NCBI RefSeq assembly: GCF_011604685.1
Contig: NZ_CP050063.1
Location: forward strand, 186,001 to 250,000
Direction of reading: 5' to 3'
DNA: 64,000 nt
Source of the DNA: Spirosoma aureum
GTDB taxonomy: Bacteria > Bacteroidota > Bacteroidia > Cytophagales > Spirosomataceae
A program made the position numbers and the translations under genes. This document shows, in pieces, positions 9,101 through 18,131 of this stretch; the stretch's first letter is position 1, and each line of letters begins with the position of its first letter. The notes under the pieces were generated by a model. That model did no database searches, was not told the origin of the DNA, and worked only from the letters and a program-made list of their open reading frames with translations.

Positions 9101-10517
9101 CGTTGAAAGCCGTACAAACGAGTGGGTGCAACTGAATCGCTTTACCTTCGATCAGCTTCGGCTGGAATGCCTGGATACCCAGACGGTGCAGCGTTGGAGC
9201 CCGGTTCAGCAATACAGGGTGGCCTTTCAGTACGTTTTCCAGAATATCCCAGATAACAGGATCTTTCCGGTCAACGATCTTTTTCGCCGATTTCACCGTC
9301 TTAACGATACCCCGCTCGATAAGCTTCCGAATAACAAACGGCTTGAATAATTCAGCAGCCATGTCTTTCGGCAAACCACACTCGTGCAGTTTCAGCTCAG
9401 GACCAACCACGATAACCGAACGACCTGAATAGTCGACACGTTTACCAAGCAGGTTCTGACGGAAACGCCCTTGCTTACCCTTCAGCATGTCAGACAGCGA
9501 CTTCAGAGCACGGTTACCTTCTGAACGAACAGCATTCACTTTCCGCGAGTTGTCGAACAGCGAATCAACCGCTTCCTGCAACATCCGCTTTTCATTACGG
9601 AGAATTACTTCTGGCGCTTTGATTTCGATCAGACGTTTCAGACGATTATTCCGAATGATTACCCGGCGATACAGGTCATTCAAATCGGAAGTAGCGAAAC
9701 GGCCACCATCCAGCGGGACGAGCGGACGCAACTCGGGGGGAATTACCGGTACCATCTTGATGATCATCCACTCTGGACGATTTTCAATCCGGCCGTTTGC
9801 TTCCCGGAACGCTTCAACAACTTTCAACCGTTTCAAGGCCTCAGCTTTCCGCTGCTGCGATGTGTCGGTTGCTGCTGAGTGACGCAGGGAATAAGACAGT
9901 TCGTCGAGATCAACGCGCGACAGCAACATTTCCAACGCTTCTGCCCCCATCTTGGCGATGAATTTATTCGGGTCTTTGTCGTCGAGGTGCTGGTTCGTGC
10001 TCGGCAGTTTGTCAATAATATCAAGATACTCGTCTTCCGTCAGGAAATCGAGTTGGTTAATGCCGTCTTCGGCCTTCACACCAGGTTGAACTACCACATA
10101 CCGTTCGTAGTAGATCACCTGATCGAGCTTTTTGGTCGAAAGACCCAGCAGATAACCGATTTTGTTCGGCAAGCTGCGGAAATACCAGATATGCGCAACA
10201 GGCACCACCAGTTCGATGTGGCCCATACGCTCCCGGCGAACCTTTTTCTCGGTTACTTCAACACCGCAGCGATCACAGATAATGCCTTTATAGCGTATCC
10301 GTTTATATTTACCGCAATGACATTCCCAGTCCTTCACTGGCCCGAAGATGCGCTCGCAGAACAAGCCACCCATTTCGGGTTTGTAGGTCCGGTAGTTGAT
10401 CGTCTCCGGCTGTGTCACCTCGCCGTAGGAACTCTCCAAAATAGACTCTGGCGACGCCAAGCTGATCGTCACGCTGGCAAAGTCGCTATTGAGTTTCTTG
10501 TTCTTTTTGAACGACAT
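6168..10517 (-). CDS. rpoC: RNA polymerase subunit beta-prime
   Basis: Largest catalytic subunit of DNA-dependent RNA polymerase, 1449 residues from the ATG at 10517 (MSFKKNKK...). The open frame extends 16 codons further, but that part is not conserved. N-terminal zinc ribbon [20 protein letters not shown] is present; the active-site Mg2+ motif NADFDGDQ has Asp at 474, 476 and 478; the second zinc site has the [13 protein letters not shown] signature. C-terminal length and the ending KKRATV look complete. It lies 109 bases after rpoB in the same orientation, across an unusual heptad-repeat spacer (10542-10632), and is followed by a strong terminator. Confidence 0.99.
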   Translation of the reverse strand: MSFKKNKKLNSDFASVTISLASPESILESSYGEVTQPETINYRTYKPEMGGLFCERIFGPVKDWECHCGKYKRIRYKGIICDRCGVEVTEKKVRRERMGHIELVVPVAHIWYFRSLPNKIGYLLGLSTKKLDQVIYYERYVVVQPGVKAEDGINQLDFLTEDEYLDIIDKLPSTNQHLDDKDPNKFIAKMGAEALEMLLSRVDLDELSYSLRHSAATDTSQQRKAEALKRLKVVEAFREANGRIENRPEWMIIKMVPVIPPELRPLVPLDGGRFATSDLNDLYRRVIIRNNRLKRLIEIKAPEVILRNEKRMLQEAVDSLFDNSRKVNAVRSEGNRALKSLSDMLKGKQGRFRQNLLGKRVDYSGRSVIVVGPELKLHECGLPKDMAAELFKPFVIRKLIERGIVKTVKSAKKIVDRKDPVIWDILENVLKGHPVLLNRAPTLHRLGIQAFQPKLIEGKAIQLHPLVCTAFNADFDGDQMAVHVPLGQEAILEASLLMLASHNILNPANGAPITVPSQDMVLGLYYVTKGRKNTPEYPISGEGMTFYGAEEVIIAINEGKVSKHANIKCRVKVRDESGELVYKVIDTVAGRLLFNQAVPEEVGYINELLTKKKLQQIIALIFKISGGARTAQFLDEIKELGFQMAFRGGLSIGLSDVMIPEAKQGLVEEAKAEVQSVWDNYLMGLITENERYNQVIDIWTRVNSRLTETLMKQLEADQGGFNSIYMMMHSGARGSREQIRQLGGMRGLMAKPQKNLQGSVGEIIENPILSNFKEGLDVLEYFISTHGARKGLADTALKTADAGYLTRRLHDVAQDVIISEDDCGTLRGLQVSALKDNEDIVEPLSERILGRTTVHDIYDPLSKELIVASGELVTEEVAARIDETSIETVEIRSVLTCESRQGVCAKCYGRNLASGRMVDIGEAVGVIASQSIGEPGTQLTLRTFHVGGTASNIAVDASIKAKFDGLIEFEEMRTVQSEDSEGNPQTVVMGRSGEIRIVNPNDRNVVLISNNVPYGAFLRVKDGDTVKKGDDICAWDPYNAVILSELTGTLNFDAIEDGITYREEFDEQTGFQEKVIIESRDKAKNPAIVVSGTSSLLLHLDETGNGQLQKGYNLPVGSRLVVKEGQSIKAGQPLAKIPRNVGKTRDITGGLPRVTELFEARNPSNPAVVSEIDGVVTYGTIKRGNREIFIESKDGTKKKYLVPLSKFILVQDNDFVRAGAPLSDGAITPSDILAIKGPTAVQEYLVNEIQEVYRLQGVKINDKHIEAIVRQMMQKVEIIDSGDTNFLEGQVVDKWAFREENDKVLDAKVVMDAGDSPNFKPGQIVTSRQLRDENSSLKRRDLTLVTVRDAMAAVSQPTLMGITQSSLGTDSFISAASFQETTKVLSEASIRGKRDMLEGLKENVIVGHLIPAGTGLRRYQSAIVGSKEELESITESREQFARSKKRATV

Positions 10518-10541
10518 TGGTTGGAGATTATAGGTTTTAAA

Positions 10542-10632
10542 AGAGGAGTTGGGAGTGAAAAGCAAGGATTATGAATGAAAACGTTTGTTTACTATTCTAC
10601 TCCTTGCTCCTCGCTCCTCGCTCCTATTACTC
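10542..10632 (-). repeat. Heptad-phased fold-back spacer between rpoB and rpoC
   Basis: Plus-strand reading in steps of seven from 10542 gives GAG-ended words (AGAGGAG, TTGGGAG). The same phase at 10598-10625 gives four CTCCT words (TACTCCT, TGCTCCT, then CGCTCCT twice). The two halves are roughly reverse complements, so the mRNA can fold back. Thirteen consecutive units keep the 7-base phase. The function is unknown; the layout matches other spacers in the window. Confidence 0.7.
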
Positions 10633-13600
10633 TAATGTAATTTCAAGTGCCAGACCACGCAATTCGTGAACGAGTACGTTGAACGACTCCGGAATATTCG
10701 GCTTCGGCAGGTTTTCACCTTTCACGATCGCTTCGTATGCCTTCGCGCGGCCAACAACGTCATCCGACTTCACCGTCAGGATTTCCTGCAGGATGTTCGA
10801 TGCCCCGAAGGCCTCCAACGCCCACACTTCCATCTCCCCGAACCGTTGACCACCAAACTGCGCCTTACCACCCAGTGGTTGCTGGGTAATGAGCGAGTAG
10901 GGTCCAATTGAACGAGCGTGCATCTTATCGTCCACCAGGTGTCCGAGTTTGAGCATGTAGATGATACCGACTGTTACAGGTTGATCGAAGCGGTCACCCG
11001 TTAGACCATTATAGAGGTATGTACGACCAAATGATGGCAAACCGGCAGCATCTAACTCATCAACAACTTGTTGTTCTGTAGCTCCGTCAAAAATTGGCGT
11101 TGCATACTTCCGATCCAGTTTCTGACCAGCCCATGCTAATACGGTTTCATAAATCTGCCCAAGGTTCATACGAGATGGTACGCCAAGTGGATTCAATACG
11201 ATATCGACTTTTGTTCCATCTTCCAGGAATGGCATGTCTTCATCCCGTACAATCCGGGCAACAACCCCTTTGTTACCGTGACGACCGGCCATCTTATCCC
11301 CTACTTTCAGCTTCCGCTTCTTAGCGATATAGACCTTAGCCAGTTTCACGATACCTGCTGGCAATTCATCACCAACTTCAAGTGTAAAGCGTTCACGCTT
11401 GAATCGGCCCGTAATTTCGCTCCGACGATTGTTGTAGTTCTTCACCAGATGAACAATCATCTGATTCAGCTTATCATCGTCCGTCCAGCCATCTAAATTG
11501 ACATCGATCAGGATGTTCGCTTCTTCCGGCACAGCGTAACCACTTTCGTCGCGATATGAGTTCTTGTCAGGGAATAAGTTTTCCGTAATGTTCTTCCGGT
11601 TAAACTTCACACCTTTACTGACAATTTCATCACCGAATTTATGCTTAACACCCACGCTGGTTTTGCCATCGAGAAGCGTAACCACTTTTTCGATCATGCG
11701 GGCACGGAAGTCATTCAGCTCACGGCCATATTTCTTCATCAGTGCTTTCACTTCGTCTTTGTGCTTACCCCGGTCTTCTTTAGCCGGGCGCGCAAACAAC
11801 TTAGTGTCAATAACAACGCCTTTCAATGACGGTGGTGCCTTTTTAGAAGCATCTTTCACGTCACCGGCTTTGTCACCGAAGATAGCACGGAGCAGTTTTT
11901 CTTCTGGCGTAGGATCGCTCTCTCCTTTTGGTGTAATCTTACCAATCAGAATATCGCCTTCCTTCACTTCTGTACCAATACGAACGATACCGTTTTCGTC
12001 AAGGTTACGAACCGTTTCTTCGCTTACGTTCGGAATTTCGGAGGTTAATTCCTCTTCACCACGCTTCGTGTCGCGTACTTCCAGTTCAAATTCTTCGATG
12101 TGGATCGAAGTGAAAATATCTTCACGAACAACCCGCTCCGAAATCACAATAGCATCCTCGAAGTTATACCCTTGCCATGGCATGAAGGCAACCTTCATGT
12201 TCCGGCCAAGTGCTAACTCGCCAGCCTGTGTAGCATAGCCTTCGCAAAGTACATCGCCCTTCTTCACTTTCTGACCTTTCAGGACAGTTGGTTTAAGGTT
12301 GATGCAAGTATCCTGGTTCGTCCGACGGAATTTGATCAGGTTATAAGTCTTCCGGTCTTCATCAAATGTTACTGCCAGTTGATCATCATCAAGCTCGTAG
12401 CGAACTACGATTTTGGTTGAATCAACAAACTCAATAACACCATCAGCTTCCGCAATAACCAGCGTCCGTGAATCAACAGCTACACGTCCTTCCAGACCCG
12501 TTCCTACAATCGGAGCTTCCGGGCGGAGCAGTGGAACTGCCTGACGCTGCATGTTCGATCCCATCAGGGCGCGGTTTGCATCGTCGTGCTCAAGGAACGG
12601 AATCATGGAAGCAGCCACCGATACAATCTGGTTCGGCGCTATATCCATGAACGTTACATTCGCAGGTTCAGCCATCGGGAAGTCACCTTCAAAACGAGCC
12701 TTCAGGCGATCGACGTGGAAGTTACCCTTATCATCAATACCGGCGTTTGCCTGTGCGATATAATGCGTATCTTCTTCTTCAGCCGTCAGATACATCACAG
12801 GCTTATCTATAGACACCTTACCGTTTTCAATGATACGGTACGGGGTTTCGATAAAGCCCATGCTATTGATTTTAGCATAGACGCAAAGTGACGAAATCAG
12901 ACCGATGTTCGGACCTTCCGGGGTTTCGATGGTACACAGACGACCGTAGTGCGTGTAGTGTACGTCACGAACCTCGAAACCGGCCCGTTCGCGCGACAGA
13001 CCACCGGGTCCCAGAGCTGACATACGACGCTTGTGCGTCACTTCAGCTAGTGGGTTAGTCTGGTCCATGAACTGCGACAGCTGGTTTGTTCCAAAGAACG
13101 AATTGATCACCGACGACAGAGTACGGGCGTTAATCAGGTCAACGGGTTTAAAGTCCTCGTTATCCCGTACGTTCATCCGTTCTTTGATTGTCCGGGCCAT
13201 CCGGGCCAAACCAACACCAAACTGGGCATATAACTGCTCACCTACTGTACGGACACGCCGGTTGCTAAGGTGGTCAATATCATCGACAACGGCTTTCGAG
13301 TTAATCAGGCCAATCAGGTATTTCACGATAGAAACAATATCTTCTGTCGTTAGAACCTTCATCTCCGAAGAAATGTCGAGACCGAGTTTTTTGTTAATCC
13401 GGTAACGGCCAACATCACCAAGATCATACCGTTTGTCTGAAAAGAACAAACTCTGGATGATTTCCCGAGCAGTTTGCTCATCGGGTGCATCAGCATTCCG
13501 AAGCTGCCGATAGATTTGCTCAACGGCCTCTTTTTCAGAGTTTGAGCTATCTTTCTGCAGCGTATTATAAATGATATTGTAATCGGCCATATTCATATCC

Positions 13601-14496
13601 TCCTTATGCAGGATGACTGACTTCTGACCTGAATCCGTAATTACATCGATATCGTCTGCTGAGATAGCCGAGTCACGCTCAAGCAATACCTCATTCCGGC
13701 TAATCGAAACTACTTCACCTGTGTCTTCATCGACGAAGTCTTCGGTCCATGTACGCAGTACCCGGGCAGCTAACCGGCGACCGATCGCTTTTTTCAGGTT
13801 TGCTGGCGTTGCCGGTACTTCTTCTGACAGACCAAACAGATCAAGAATGTCTTTATCTGACCCAAAACCAATGGCACGCAACAGCGTTGTAACCGGGAAT
13901 TTCTTTTTCCGGTCGATGTACGCATACATGACGTTGTTAACGTCAGTCGAGAACTCGATCCATGATCCTTTAAATGGAATAATCCGGGCTGAATAGAGTT
14001 TGGTGCCATTTGTGTGCTTGCTCATGGAGAAGAACACGCCTGGCGAACGGTGCAATTGTGAAACAATCACCCGTTCTGCTCCGTTAATGACGAAGGAGCC
14101 TTTCTCGGTCATGTACGGAATGTTACCCAGGAATACCTCCTGCTCGATCGTTTCAAAATCCTCGTTATCGGGATCGTTGTTCGACAGGCGCAGCTTGGCT
14201 TTCAAAGGCACCGAGTACGTTAACCCCCGATCAATAGACTCGTCAACGGAGTATTTCGGTGGATCAACAGAATAATCAATGAACTCCAGCTTGAAATTCT
14301 CGCGGGAGTCTGAAATTGGGAAGTTTTCCTGAAAAACCTTGAATAATCCTTCCTCCGAACGTTGATTCGAGGGGGTATCAAGCTGGAAAAAATCTTTGAA
14401 GGATTTTACTTGAATATCCAAAAAATCTGGATACCCAATCACTGGCTGAATCGTCGCAAAATTTTTGCGCGTACTGATTTTCGCGTTTGTAGCCAA
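10627..14496 (-). CDS. rpoB: RNA polymerase subunit beta
   Basis: Second-largest catalytic subunit of RNA polymerase, 1289 residues, within the usual Bacteroidota range. Conserved landmarks include the rifampicin-pocket region ([33 protein letters not shown] split over about residues 465-500), the GYNFEDAI motif near the active site, and the C-terminal [22 protein letters not shown] clamp sequence (residues about 1190-1215). The rif region shows the sensitive-type residues as far as I can judge. Start ATG at 14496, 250 bases downstream of rplL with a possible attenuator hairpin between them. Confidence 0.99.
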   Translation of the reverse strand: MATNAKISTRKNFATIQPVIGYPDFLDIQVKSFKDFFQLDTPSNQRSEEGLFKVFQENFPISDSRENFKLEFIDYSVDPPKYSVDESIDRGLTYSVPLKAKLRLSNNDPDNEDFETIEQEVFLGNIPYMTEKGSFVINGAERVIVSQLHRSPGVFFSMSKHTNGTKLYSARIIPFKGSWIEFSTDVNNVMYAYIDRKKKFPVTTLLRAIGFGSDKDILDLFGLSEEVPATPANLKKAIGRRLAARVLRTWTEDFVDEDTGEVVSISRNEVLLERDSAISADDIDVITDSGQKSVILHKEDMNMADYNIIYNTLQKDSSNSEKEAVEQIYRQLRNADAPDEQTAREIIQSLFFSDKRYDLGDVGRYRINKKLGLDISSEMKVLTTEDIVSIVKYLIGLINSKAVVDDIDHLSNRRVRTVGEQLYAQFGVGLARMARTIKERMNVRDNEDFKPVDLINARTLSSVINSFFGTNQLSQFMDQTNPLAEVTHKRRMSALGPGGLSRERAGFEVRDVHYTHYGRLCTIETPEGPNIGLISSLCVYAKINSMGFIETPYRIIENGKVSIDKPVMYLTAEEEDTHYIAQANAGIDDKGNFHVDRLKARFEGDFPMAEPANVTFMDIAPNQIVSVAASMIPFLEHDDANRALMGSNMQRQAVPLLRPEAPIVGTGLEGRVAVDSRTLVIAEADGVIEFVDSTKIVVRYELDDDQLAVTFDEDRKTYNLIKFRRTNQDTCINLKPTVLKGQKVKKGDVLCEGYATQAGELALGRNMKVAFMPWQGYNFEDAIVISERVVREDIFTSIHIEEFELEVRDTKRGEEELTSEIPNVSEETVRNLDENGIVRIGTEVKEGDILIGKITPKGESDPTPEEKLLRAIFGDKAGDVKDASKKAPPSLKGVVIDTKLFARPAKEDRGKHKDEVKALMKKYGRELNDFRARMIEKVVTLLDGKTSVGVKHKFGDEIVSKGVKFNRKNITENLFPDKNSYRDESGYAVPEEANILIDVNLDGWTDDDKLNQMIVHLVKNYNNRRSEITGRFKRERFTLEVGDELPAGIVKLAKVYIAKKRKLKVGDKMAGRHGNKGVVARIVRDEDMPFLEDGTKVDIVLNPLGVPSRMNLGQIYETVLAWAGQKLDRKYATPIFDGATEQQVVDELDAAGLPSFGRTYLYNGLTGDRFDQPVTVGIIYMLKLGHLVDDKMHARSIGPYSLITQQPLGGKAQFGGQRFGEMEVWALEAFGASNILQEILTVKSDDVVGRAKAYEAIVKGENLPKPNIPESFNVLVHELRGLALEITLE

Positions 14497-14689
14497 GATT
14501 GTTCTTCGTTTAGTTGCGTAACCGATTCTCTATGAGCGCGTTGTGAAGATTTACAACGGCACCCGAACTAAGCGGTCATTCAGGCCCCGGGCGTCACCCA
14601 ACCTAAGGGGCGTGAATAGACAACGTAATGCAATACGAATAAGTTTGTCTTTTGCAAGGGCATAGACAAAAAAGTCTCCAAACAGGAAA

Positions 14690-14708
14690 AGACCAGACGT
14701 TGGTCTGG
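14690..14708 (-). terminator. Possible attenuator between rplL and rpoB
   Basis: On the minus strand CCAGAC-CAAC-GTCTGG is followed by TCTTTTCC. A competing pairing (AGACCA with TGGTCT) uses overlapping bases. The weak T-tract suggests partial termination, which would set the ratio of L7/L12 to RNA polymerase as is known in E. coli at the same place. The rest of 14497-14689 shows no other clear element. Confidence 0.5.
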
Positions 14709-14746
14709 CCTCCCCTGCCTGGAGCGATATACGATCAAGTGGTTGC

Positions 14747-15133
14747 TTACTTAACTTCTACTTCAGCACCAGCTTCTTCGAGTTGTTTCCGCAGTGCTTC
14801 TGCTTCGTCTTTGCTAACGCCTTCTTTAACTGGTTTCGGTGCTGTATCGACTAATTCTTTAGCCTCTTTCAGTCCCAGACCTGTCAGATCTTTAACCAGT
14901 TTCACAACAGCTAGTTTAGCAGCACCAGCCGCTTTTAAAACTACGTCGAACGAAGTTTTCTCGGCAACAGCTGGAGCAGCATCACCGCCACCTGCAGCAC
15001 CACCAGCTACCATTACGGGAGCGGCAGCAGCCGGCTCAATTCCGTACTCATCCTTCAGGATAGCAGCCAGTTCGTTAACTTCTTTAACCGTCAGGCTTAC
15101 AAGCTGCTCAGCGAACGCTTTCAAATCTGCCAT
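14747..15133 (-). CDS. rplL: Ribosomal protein bL12 (L7/L12)
   Basis: Stalk protein of the large ribosomal subunit that recruits translation GTPases. 128 residues: N-terminal dimerisation helices, a flexible Ala/Gly/Val hinge ([15 protein letters not shown] around residues 34-50), and the compact C-terminal domain ([12 protein letters not shown]...[17 protein letters not shown]...). It is the most abundant product of the operon and is encoded after rplJ with 115 bases between them. That gap contains GC-rich hairpins around the sequence AGCGGGC near 15185-15240, possibly RNA processing signals. Confidence 0.98.
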   Translation of the reverse strand: MADLKAFAEQLVSLTVKEVNELAAILKDEYGIEPAAAAPVMVAGGAAGGGDAAPAVAEKTSFDVVLKAAGAAKLAVVKLVKDLTGLGLKEAKELVDTAPKPVKEGVSKDEAEALRKQLEEAGAEVEVK

Positions 15134-15248
15134 TGTAGTATTTTCTTAATTTGATTGTGATACGATTTGTTAATAGCGCGGGGCGAAGCCCGCTTTTTAG
15201 TGTCGAAAGATGCGGGCTTATGTCATTATGACGAAACCCGCCTTACAG

Positions 15249-15782
15249 CTAAGCTGCTTCCTCGCGCTCCGACAACGTTTTGAGGATACCGGCCAGTTTG
15301 TTGCCACCGCCTTGCAACGCCGAGATGACGTTTTTGGCAGGTGATTGCAACAGGCCGATAATTTCGCCGATCAGTTCCTGCTTGCTCTTCAGTGAGATGA
15401 GCGTATCAAGTTGGTCAGCGCCAATAAACAGGCTATAATCAATCGATGCAGCCTTCAGTTGCAGTTTATCATTTGTTCTGCGGAACTCCTTGATAAGCTG
15501 TGCCGGTGCTTTACCATTTTCAGGGTGAAACATCACCGCTGACTGGCCATGAAGCACCGTCTCGTTGAACGGCGTAAAATCCGTATCCAGGGTTTCGAGT
15601 GCTTTTTTGATGAAGGAATTCTTCACCACTTTGTACTCGATGCCCCGCTCAAAACACATCCGACGGAGATTGTTGGTTTCAGCAACCGTCATGCCATTGG
15701 CTTCCGTGATGTAGAAGAAGGGAATGCTCTGAAACTTGTCAGTTAATTCCTCAATAATCGCTCCTTTTTCCTCGCGCTTCAT
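15249..15782 (-). CDS. rplJ: Ribosomal protein uL10
   Basis: Stalk base protein that binds 23S rRNA and carries the L7/L12 dimers; 177 residues. The N-terminal RNA-binding part begins MKREEKGAIIEEL and contains NNLRRMCFERGIEYKVVKN; the C-terminal helix that binds L12 dimers is at about 140-177 (NVISALQGGGNKLAGILKTL). It starts only 3 bases after the rplA stop codon, so there is no room for the long L10 leader found in gammaproteobacteria; autoregulation, if any, must work elsewhere. Confidence 0.98.
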   Translation of the reverse strand: MKREEKGAIIEELTDKFQSIPFFYITEANGMTVAETNNLRRMCFERGIEYKVVKNSFIKKALETLDTDFTPFNETVLHGQSAVMFHPENGKAPAQLIKEFRRTNDKLQLKAASIDYSLFIGADQLDTLISLKSKQELIGEIIGLLQSPAKNVISALQGGGNKLAGILKTLSEREEAA

Positions 15783-15785
15783 GGC

Positions 15786-16484
15786 TTAAATTCCGGCTAC
15801 TGTGCCTTTATCAATACTTACTCCCGGACTCATTGTGCTCGACAGGTATATTGTCTTCACGTATGTACCTTTTGCCGATGAAGGCTTCAGGCGCATCAGT
15901 GTCGATATAACTTCCTGAGCGTTTTCGGCCAGTTTTTCTGGCGTAAACGACACTTTACCAATACTGGTGTGAATGATACCGGTTTTGTCAACTTTAAAGT
16001 CGATTTTACCAGCCTTCACCTCGCGAACAGCTTTTGCTACGTCAGGTGTTACCGTACCCGATTTCGGGTTTGGCATCAGACCACGTGGACCCAGAACTTT
16101 ACCCAGACGACCAACTTTAGCCATTACGTTCGGCATCGTGATAATCACGTCAACGTCCGTCCAGCCCTGTTCGATCTTCTGAATGTAATCATCCAGCCCT
16201 ACGTAATCGGCACCTGCCTCTTTCGCTTCGTTCTCCTTGTCCGGGGTGCAAAGCACCAGAACGCGAACCGTTTTACCCGTACCGTGTGGCAACGTAGCTA
16301 CGCCACGTACCATTTGGTCGGCTTTACGCGGATCAACGCCTAACCGTACATCAATATCCACAGAAGCGTCGAATTTAGTGTACGAAATCTCCTTCAGAAT
16401 AGAAGCTGCTTGTTCCAGCGAATATTCTTTAGCAGCGTCGTACTTCGACTGAGCTTCTTTTTGTTTTTTCGTTAACTTAGCCAT
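15786..16484 (-). CDS. rplA: Ribosomal protein uL1
   Basis: Forms the mobile L1 stalk that helps tRNA leave the E site; 232 residues, full length. Typical sequence [20 protein letters not shown] in the first domain and [20 protein letters not shown] in the second are seen. In many bacteria L1 also represses its own operon by binding the rplK leader; I did not find a convincing L1 mimic here. It lies 25 bases after rplK and 3 bases before rplJ. Confidence 0.98.
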   Translation of the reverse strand: MAKLTKKQKEAQSKYDAAKEYSLEQAASILKEISYTKFDASVDIDVRLGVDPRKADQMVRGVATLPHGTGKTVRVLVLCTPDKENEAKEAGADYVGLDDYIQKIEQGWTDVDVIITMPNVMAKVGRLGKVLGPRGLMPNPKSGTVTPDVAKAVREVKAGKIDFKVDKTGIIHTSIGKVSFTPEKLAENAQEVISTLMRLKPSSAKGTYVKTIYLSSTMSPGVSIDKGTVAGI

Positions 16485-16509
16485 TTCTGTGTTTGCCTGG
16501 GCAAGTCTA

Positions 16510-16953
16510 TTAGTTCTCGAATGGCGCAGCGCCAGTCACCGTAATTCCCATGCTGCGGGCCGTTCCGGCCACTTGCTTCATCGCAGACTCGATCGTGAAA
16601 GCGTTCAAATCAGGCATTTTCGTTTCAGCGATTGTCCGGATTTGATCCCATGATACGGAGCCAACTTTGTTGCGGTTTGGTTGAGCAGAGCCACCTTTCA
16701 GTTTAGCCGCTTCCATCAGCAGAATTGGTGCTGGCGGAGTTTTGATGACGAAATCAAAGGACTTATCCTTATAGTACGTAATCAAAACCGGCAATACCGT
16801 ACCTACTTTATCCTGCGTACGGCCATTGAACTGCTTGCAGAATTCCATGATGTTTAAACCTTTGGAACCAAGCGCCGGACCGATCGGAGGTGAGGGGTTA
16901 GCCTGCCCGCCTTTGACTTGCAGCTTTACATAGCCACCTACTTCTTTTGCCAT
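16510..16953 (-). CDS. rplK: Ribosomal protein uL11
   Basis: Ribosomal protein of the GTPase-associated centre, 147 residues. It starts [20 protein letters not shown] and keeps the [11 protein letters not shown] proline-rich loop (residues about 22-34) that binds thiostrepton and contacts 23S rRNA, plus the C-terminal rRNA-binding domain ending [12 protein letters not shown]. It is the first ribosomal protein gene after nusG, 151 bases away across a heptad-repeat spacer (16964-17033). Confidence 0.98.
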   Translation of the reverse strand: MAKEVGGYVKLQVKGGQANPSPPIGPALGSKGLNIMEFCKQFNGRTQDKVGTVLPVLITYYKDKSFDFVIKTPPAPILLMEAAKLKGGSAQPNRNKVGSVSWDQIRTIAETKMPDLNAFTIESAMKQVAGTARSMGITVTGAAPFEN

Positions 16954-16963
16954 CGTATTAAAA

Positions 16964-17033
16964 TTTGTGATTTATGACGTCTGATACCTGATTTATTAGT
17001 CACATTCATAAAATCAGACTCATTTATCATGAA
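16964..17033 (-). repeat. Heptad-phased fold-back spacer between nusG and rplK
   Basis: Ten consecutive 7-base units from 16964. The first four on the plus strand end in TGA (TTTGTGA, TTTATGA and so on), a middle pair breaks the rule, and the last four contain the complement TCA (TCATAAA, TCATTTA). It has the same word type and turn as the nusG-secE spacer. No ORF fits. Confidence 0.7.
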
Positions 17034-17104
17034 CCAGGCTGTTTTGGTCATTTGTCCTCTGAGGGAAGCATAGGCTACCTGACCAATTGAAAGCCAATTT
17101 TTGG

Positions 17105-17665
17105 TTAGCTTTCTTTTTCTACTTGTGCGTAACTGAGTTCTACCGGAGTACTCCGGCCAAATATCTTAACAACGACGTTCAATTTCTTCCGGTCGTCGAA
17201 TACTTCTTCCACAGTGCCAATGAAACCGCCAAACGGCCCATCAACAACTTTTACATTTTCACCTTTGAGGTAACCTACTGTTGGCGCTGCGACTTCCTGT
17301 GCTTCTTCCTCCATCCGGCCCAGCATACGATTAACTTCTGACTGCCGTAACGGAACTGGAACTTTGGTCGTTGTGCCCGCCTGCGAATTTCCCAGAAATC
17401 CCAGAACACCTGGCATGTTCAGGATCAGGTCGAGCGCACGGTTATTACCCAAATCGGCCGAAATCATGATATAACCCGGAAAAAACGATTTCTCACGAAC
17501 GCGTTTCTTTCCATTGCGCATTTCATACACCTTCTCCGAAGGAATAAGAACCTGCGGGATGATTTCATCCAACTTTTGCCGGATAATTTCGTTATCGAGA
17601 TAGGATTTGATCTTCTTCTCCTGCCCCGATACCGCCCGAATGACGTACCACTGTATGCCGCTCAT
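17105..17665 (-). CDS. nusG: Transcription termination/antitermination protein NusG
   Basis: RNA polymerase-associated elongation factor linking transcription to Rho or ribosomal S10; 186 residues. The N-terminal NGN domain is seen from WYVIRAVSGQEKKIKSYL to FFPGYIMISADLG. The C-terminal KOW domain begins about residue 130 with GENVKVVDGPFGGFIGTVEEV. No extra domain, so this is the housekeeping NusG rather than a specialised paralogue. It lies 77 bases after secE, a spacer filled with in-phase 7-base words (17677-17743). Confidence 0.98.
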   Translation of the reverse strand: MSGIQWYVIRAVSGQEKKIKSYLDNEIIRQKLDEIIPQVLIPSEKVYEMRNGKKRVREKSFFPGYIMISADLGNNRALDLILNMPGVLGFLGNSQAGTTTKVPVPLRQSEVNRMLGRMEEEAQEVAAPTVGYLKGENVKVVDGPFGGFIGTVEEVFDDRKKLNVVVKIFGRSTPVELSYAQVEKES

Positions 17666-17676
17666 ATTGGTAAAGA

Positions 17677-17743
17677 TTTATGATTGTTGATTTTTGACGT
17701 ATGATTTCTGTCAATCATAAATCAGCAATCCCAAATCATACGT
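17677..17743 (-). repeat. Heptad-phased interleaved inverted repeats between secE and nusG
   Basis: Plus-strand words of seven from 17677 end in TGA four times (TTTATGA, TTGTTGA ...). After one turn unit, words with ATCA or ATCC follow in the same phase up to the secE stop codon. Two perfect pairings are interleaved: 17675-17686 with 17712-17723 (12 bp) and 17697-17707 with 17733-17743 (11 bp). They occur in the order left1-left2-right1-right2, which cannot both form as simple nested hairpins. Confidence 0.75.
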
Positions 17744-17934
17744 TAGAATGACTGATAAAATGCATTCAGTCCGTTCTCAAATACTAAATCAATTAACCCG
17801 ACCAATAGCGCAAAAATCAGCGATGCTACCAATACCAGCGTTGAACTGGACTGCAGATCGCCGAATTTAGGCCAAGTCACGTTATGCTGAACCTCCTCCC
17901 AAGAGGCTTTCAGAAACGATATAAACTTGTCCAT
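17743..17934 (-). CDS. secE: Preprotein translocase subunit SecE
   Basis: Small essential subunit of the SecYEG channel in the inner membrane; 63 residues with one transmembrane helix at about residues 33-53, the minimal single-span form common outside gammaproteobacteria. The amphipathic segment before it contains the family-type ASWEEVQHNVTWPKFGDL (W-P motif). It lies between tRNA-Trp and nusG, as in many bacteria. The stop codon overlaps the last arm of the fold-back repeat downstream. Confidence 0.96.
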   Translation of the reverse strand: MDKFISFLKASWEEVQHNVTWPKFGDLQSSSTLVLVASLIFALLVGLIDLVFENGLNAFYQSF

Positions 17935-17948
17935 TGTATGTAAGGGAT

Positions 17949-18022
17949 TGGCACGGGTGGAGAGATTCGAACTCCCATCAACGGTTTTGGAGACCGCTAT
18001 TCTACCCTTGAACTACACCCGT
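17949..18022 (-). tRNA. trpT: tRNA-Trp (anticodon CCA)
   Basis: Minus-strand cloverleaf: acceptor ACGGGTG (18016-18022) pairs with CACCCGT (17953-17959), anticodon loop CTCCAAA with anticodon CCA, T-loop TTCGAAT. A CCA end is encoded (17949-17951), unlike in the other three tRNAs here. It is the first gene of the secE-nusG-ribosomal protein unit. Confidence 0.97.
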
Positions 18023-18061
18023 ATTAAAAACCCGAACCGGCGTGCTTCCGAATTCGGACTG

Positions 18062-18090
18062 CAAAAGTACGAAATAATATCAAAAAACAA
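18062..18090 (-). promoter_or_regulatory. Promoter for tRNA-Trp-secE-nusG-rplKAJL-rpoBC
   Basis: TTG (18088-18090), a gap of 18, then TACTTTTG (18062-18069) on the minus strand. Predicted start lies about 35 bases ahead of tRNA-Trp. The -33 part lies inside the tuf terminator stem, so stopping of one transcript and starting of the next share DNA. Confidence 0.65.
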
Positions 18091-18120
18091 GTGCACCCCG
18101 TAAAGAAATGCACTTGTTTT
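18084..18120 (-). terminator. tuf terminator
   Basis: A perfect 12-bp stem (AAAACAAGTGCA and its complement) with a 13-base loop, followed on the minus strand by a T-run. It begins 12 bases past the tuf stop codon and separates the tRNA-tuf unit from the tRNA-Trp-rpoC unit. Confidence 0.88.
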
Positions 18121-18131
18121 GAATTACTTAC

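Noticed and set aside
10518..10565. N-terminal extension of rpoC by 16 residues
   Set aside because: It reaches into the heptad-repeat spacer, and the residues are not conserved in beta-prime subunits.
9879..10574. 231-residue open frame on the plus strand opposite rpoC
   Set aside because: It lies entirely antisense to the conserved first part of rpoC, has no domain signature and no promoter, and its openness follows from rpoC codon bias.
11564..12238. 224-residue open frame on the plus strand opposite rpoB
   Set aside because: Ser/Arg-rich antisense shadow of rpoB with no recognisable motif.
14652..15149. 165-residue Ala/Ser-rich open frame opposite rplL
   Set aside because: Mirror image of the Ala-rich hinge of L7/L12; no start signal.
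15134..15248. L10-type leader RNA ahead of rplL
   Set aside because: Hairpins exist, but they lie between rplJ and rplL, not ahead of rplJ, and no known leader consensus is visible.
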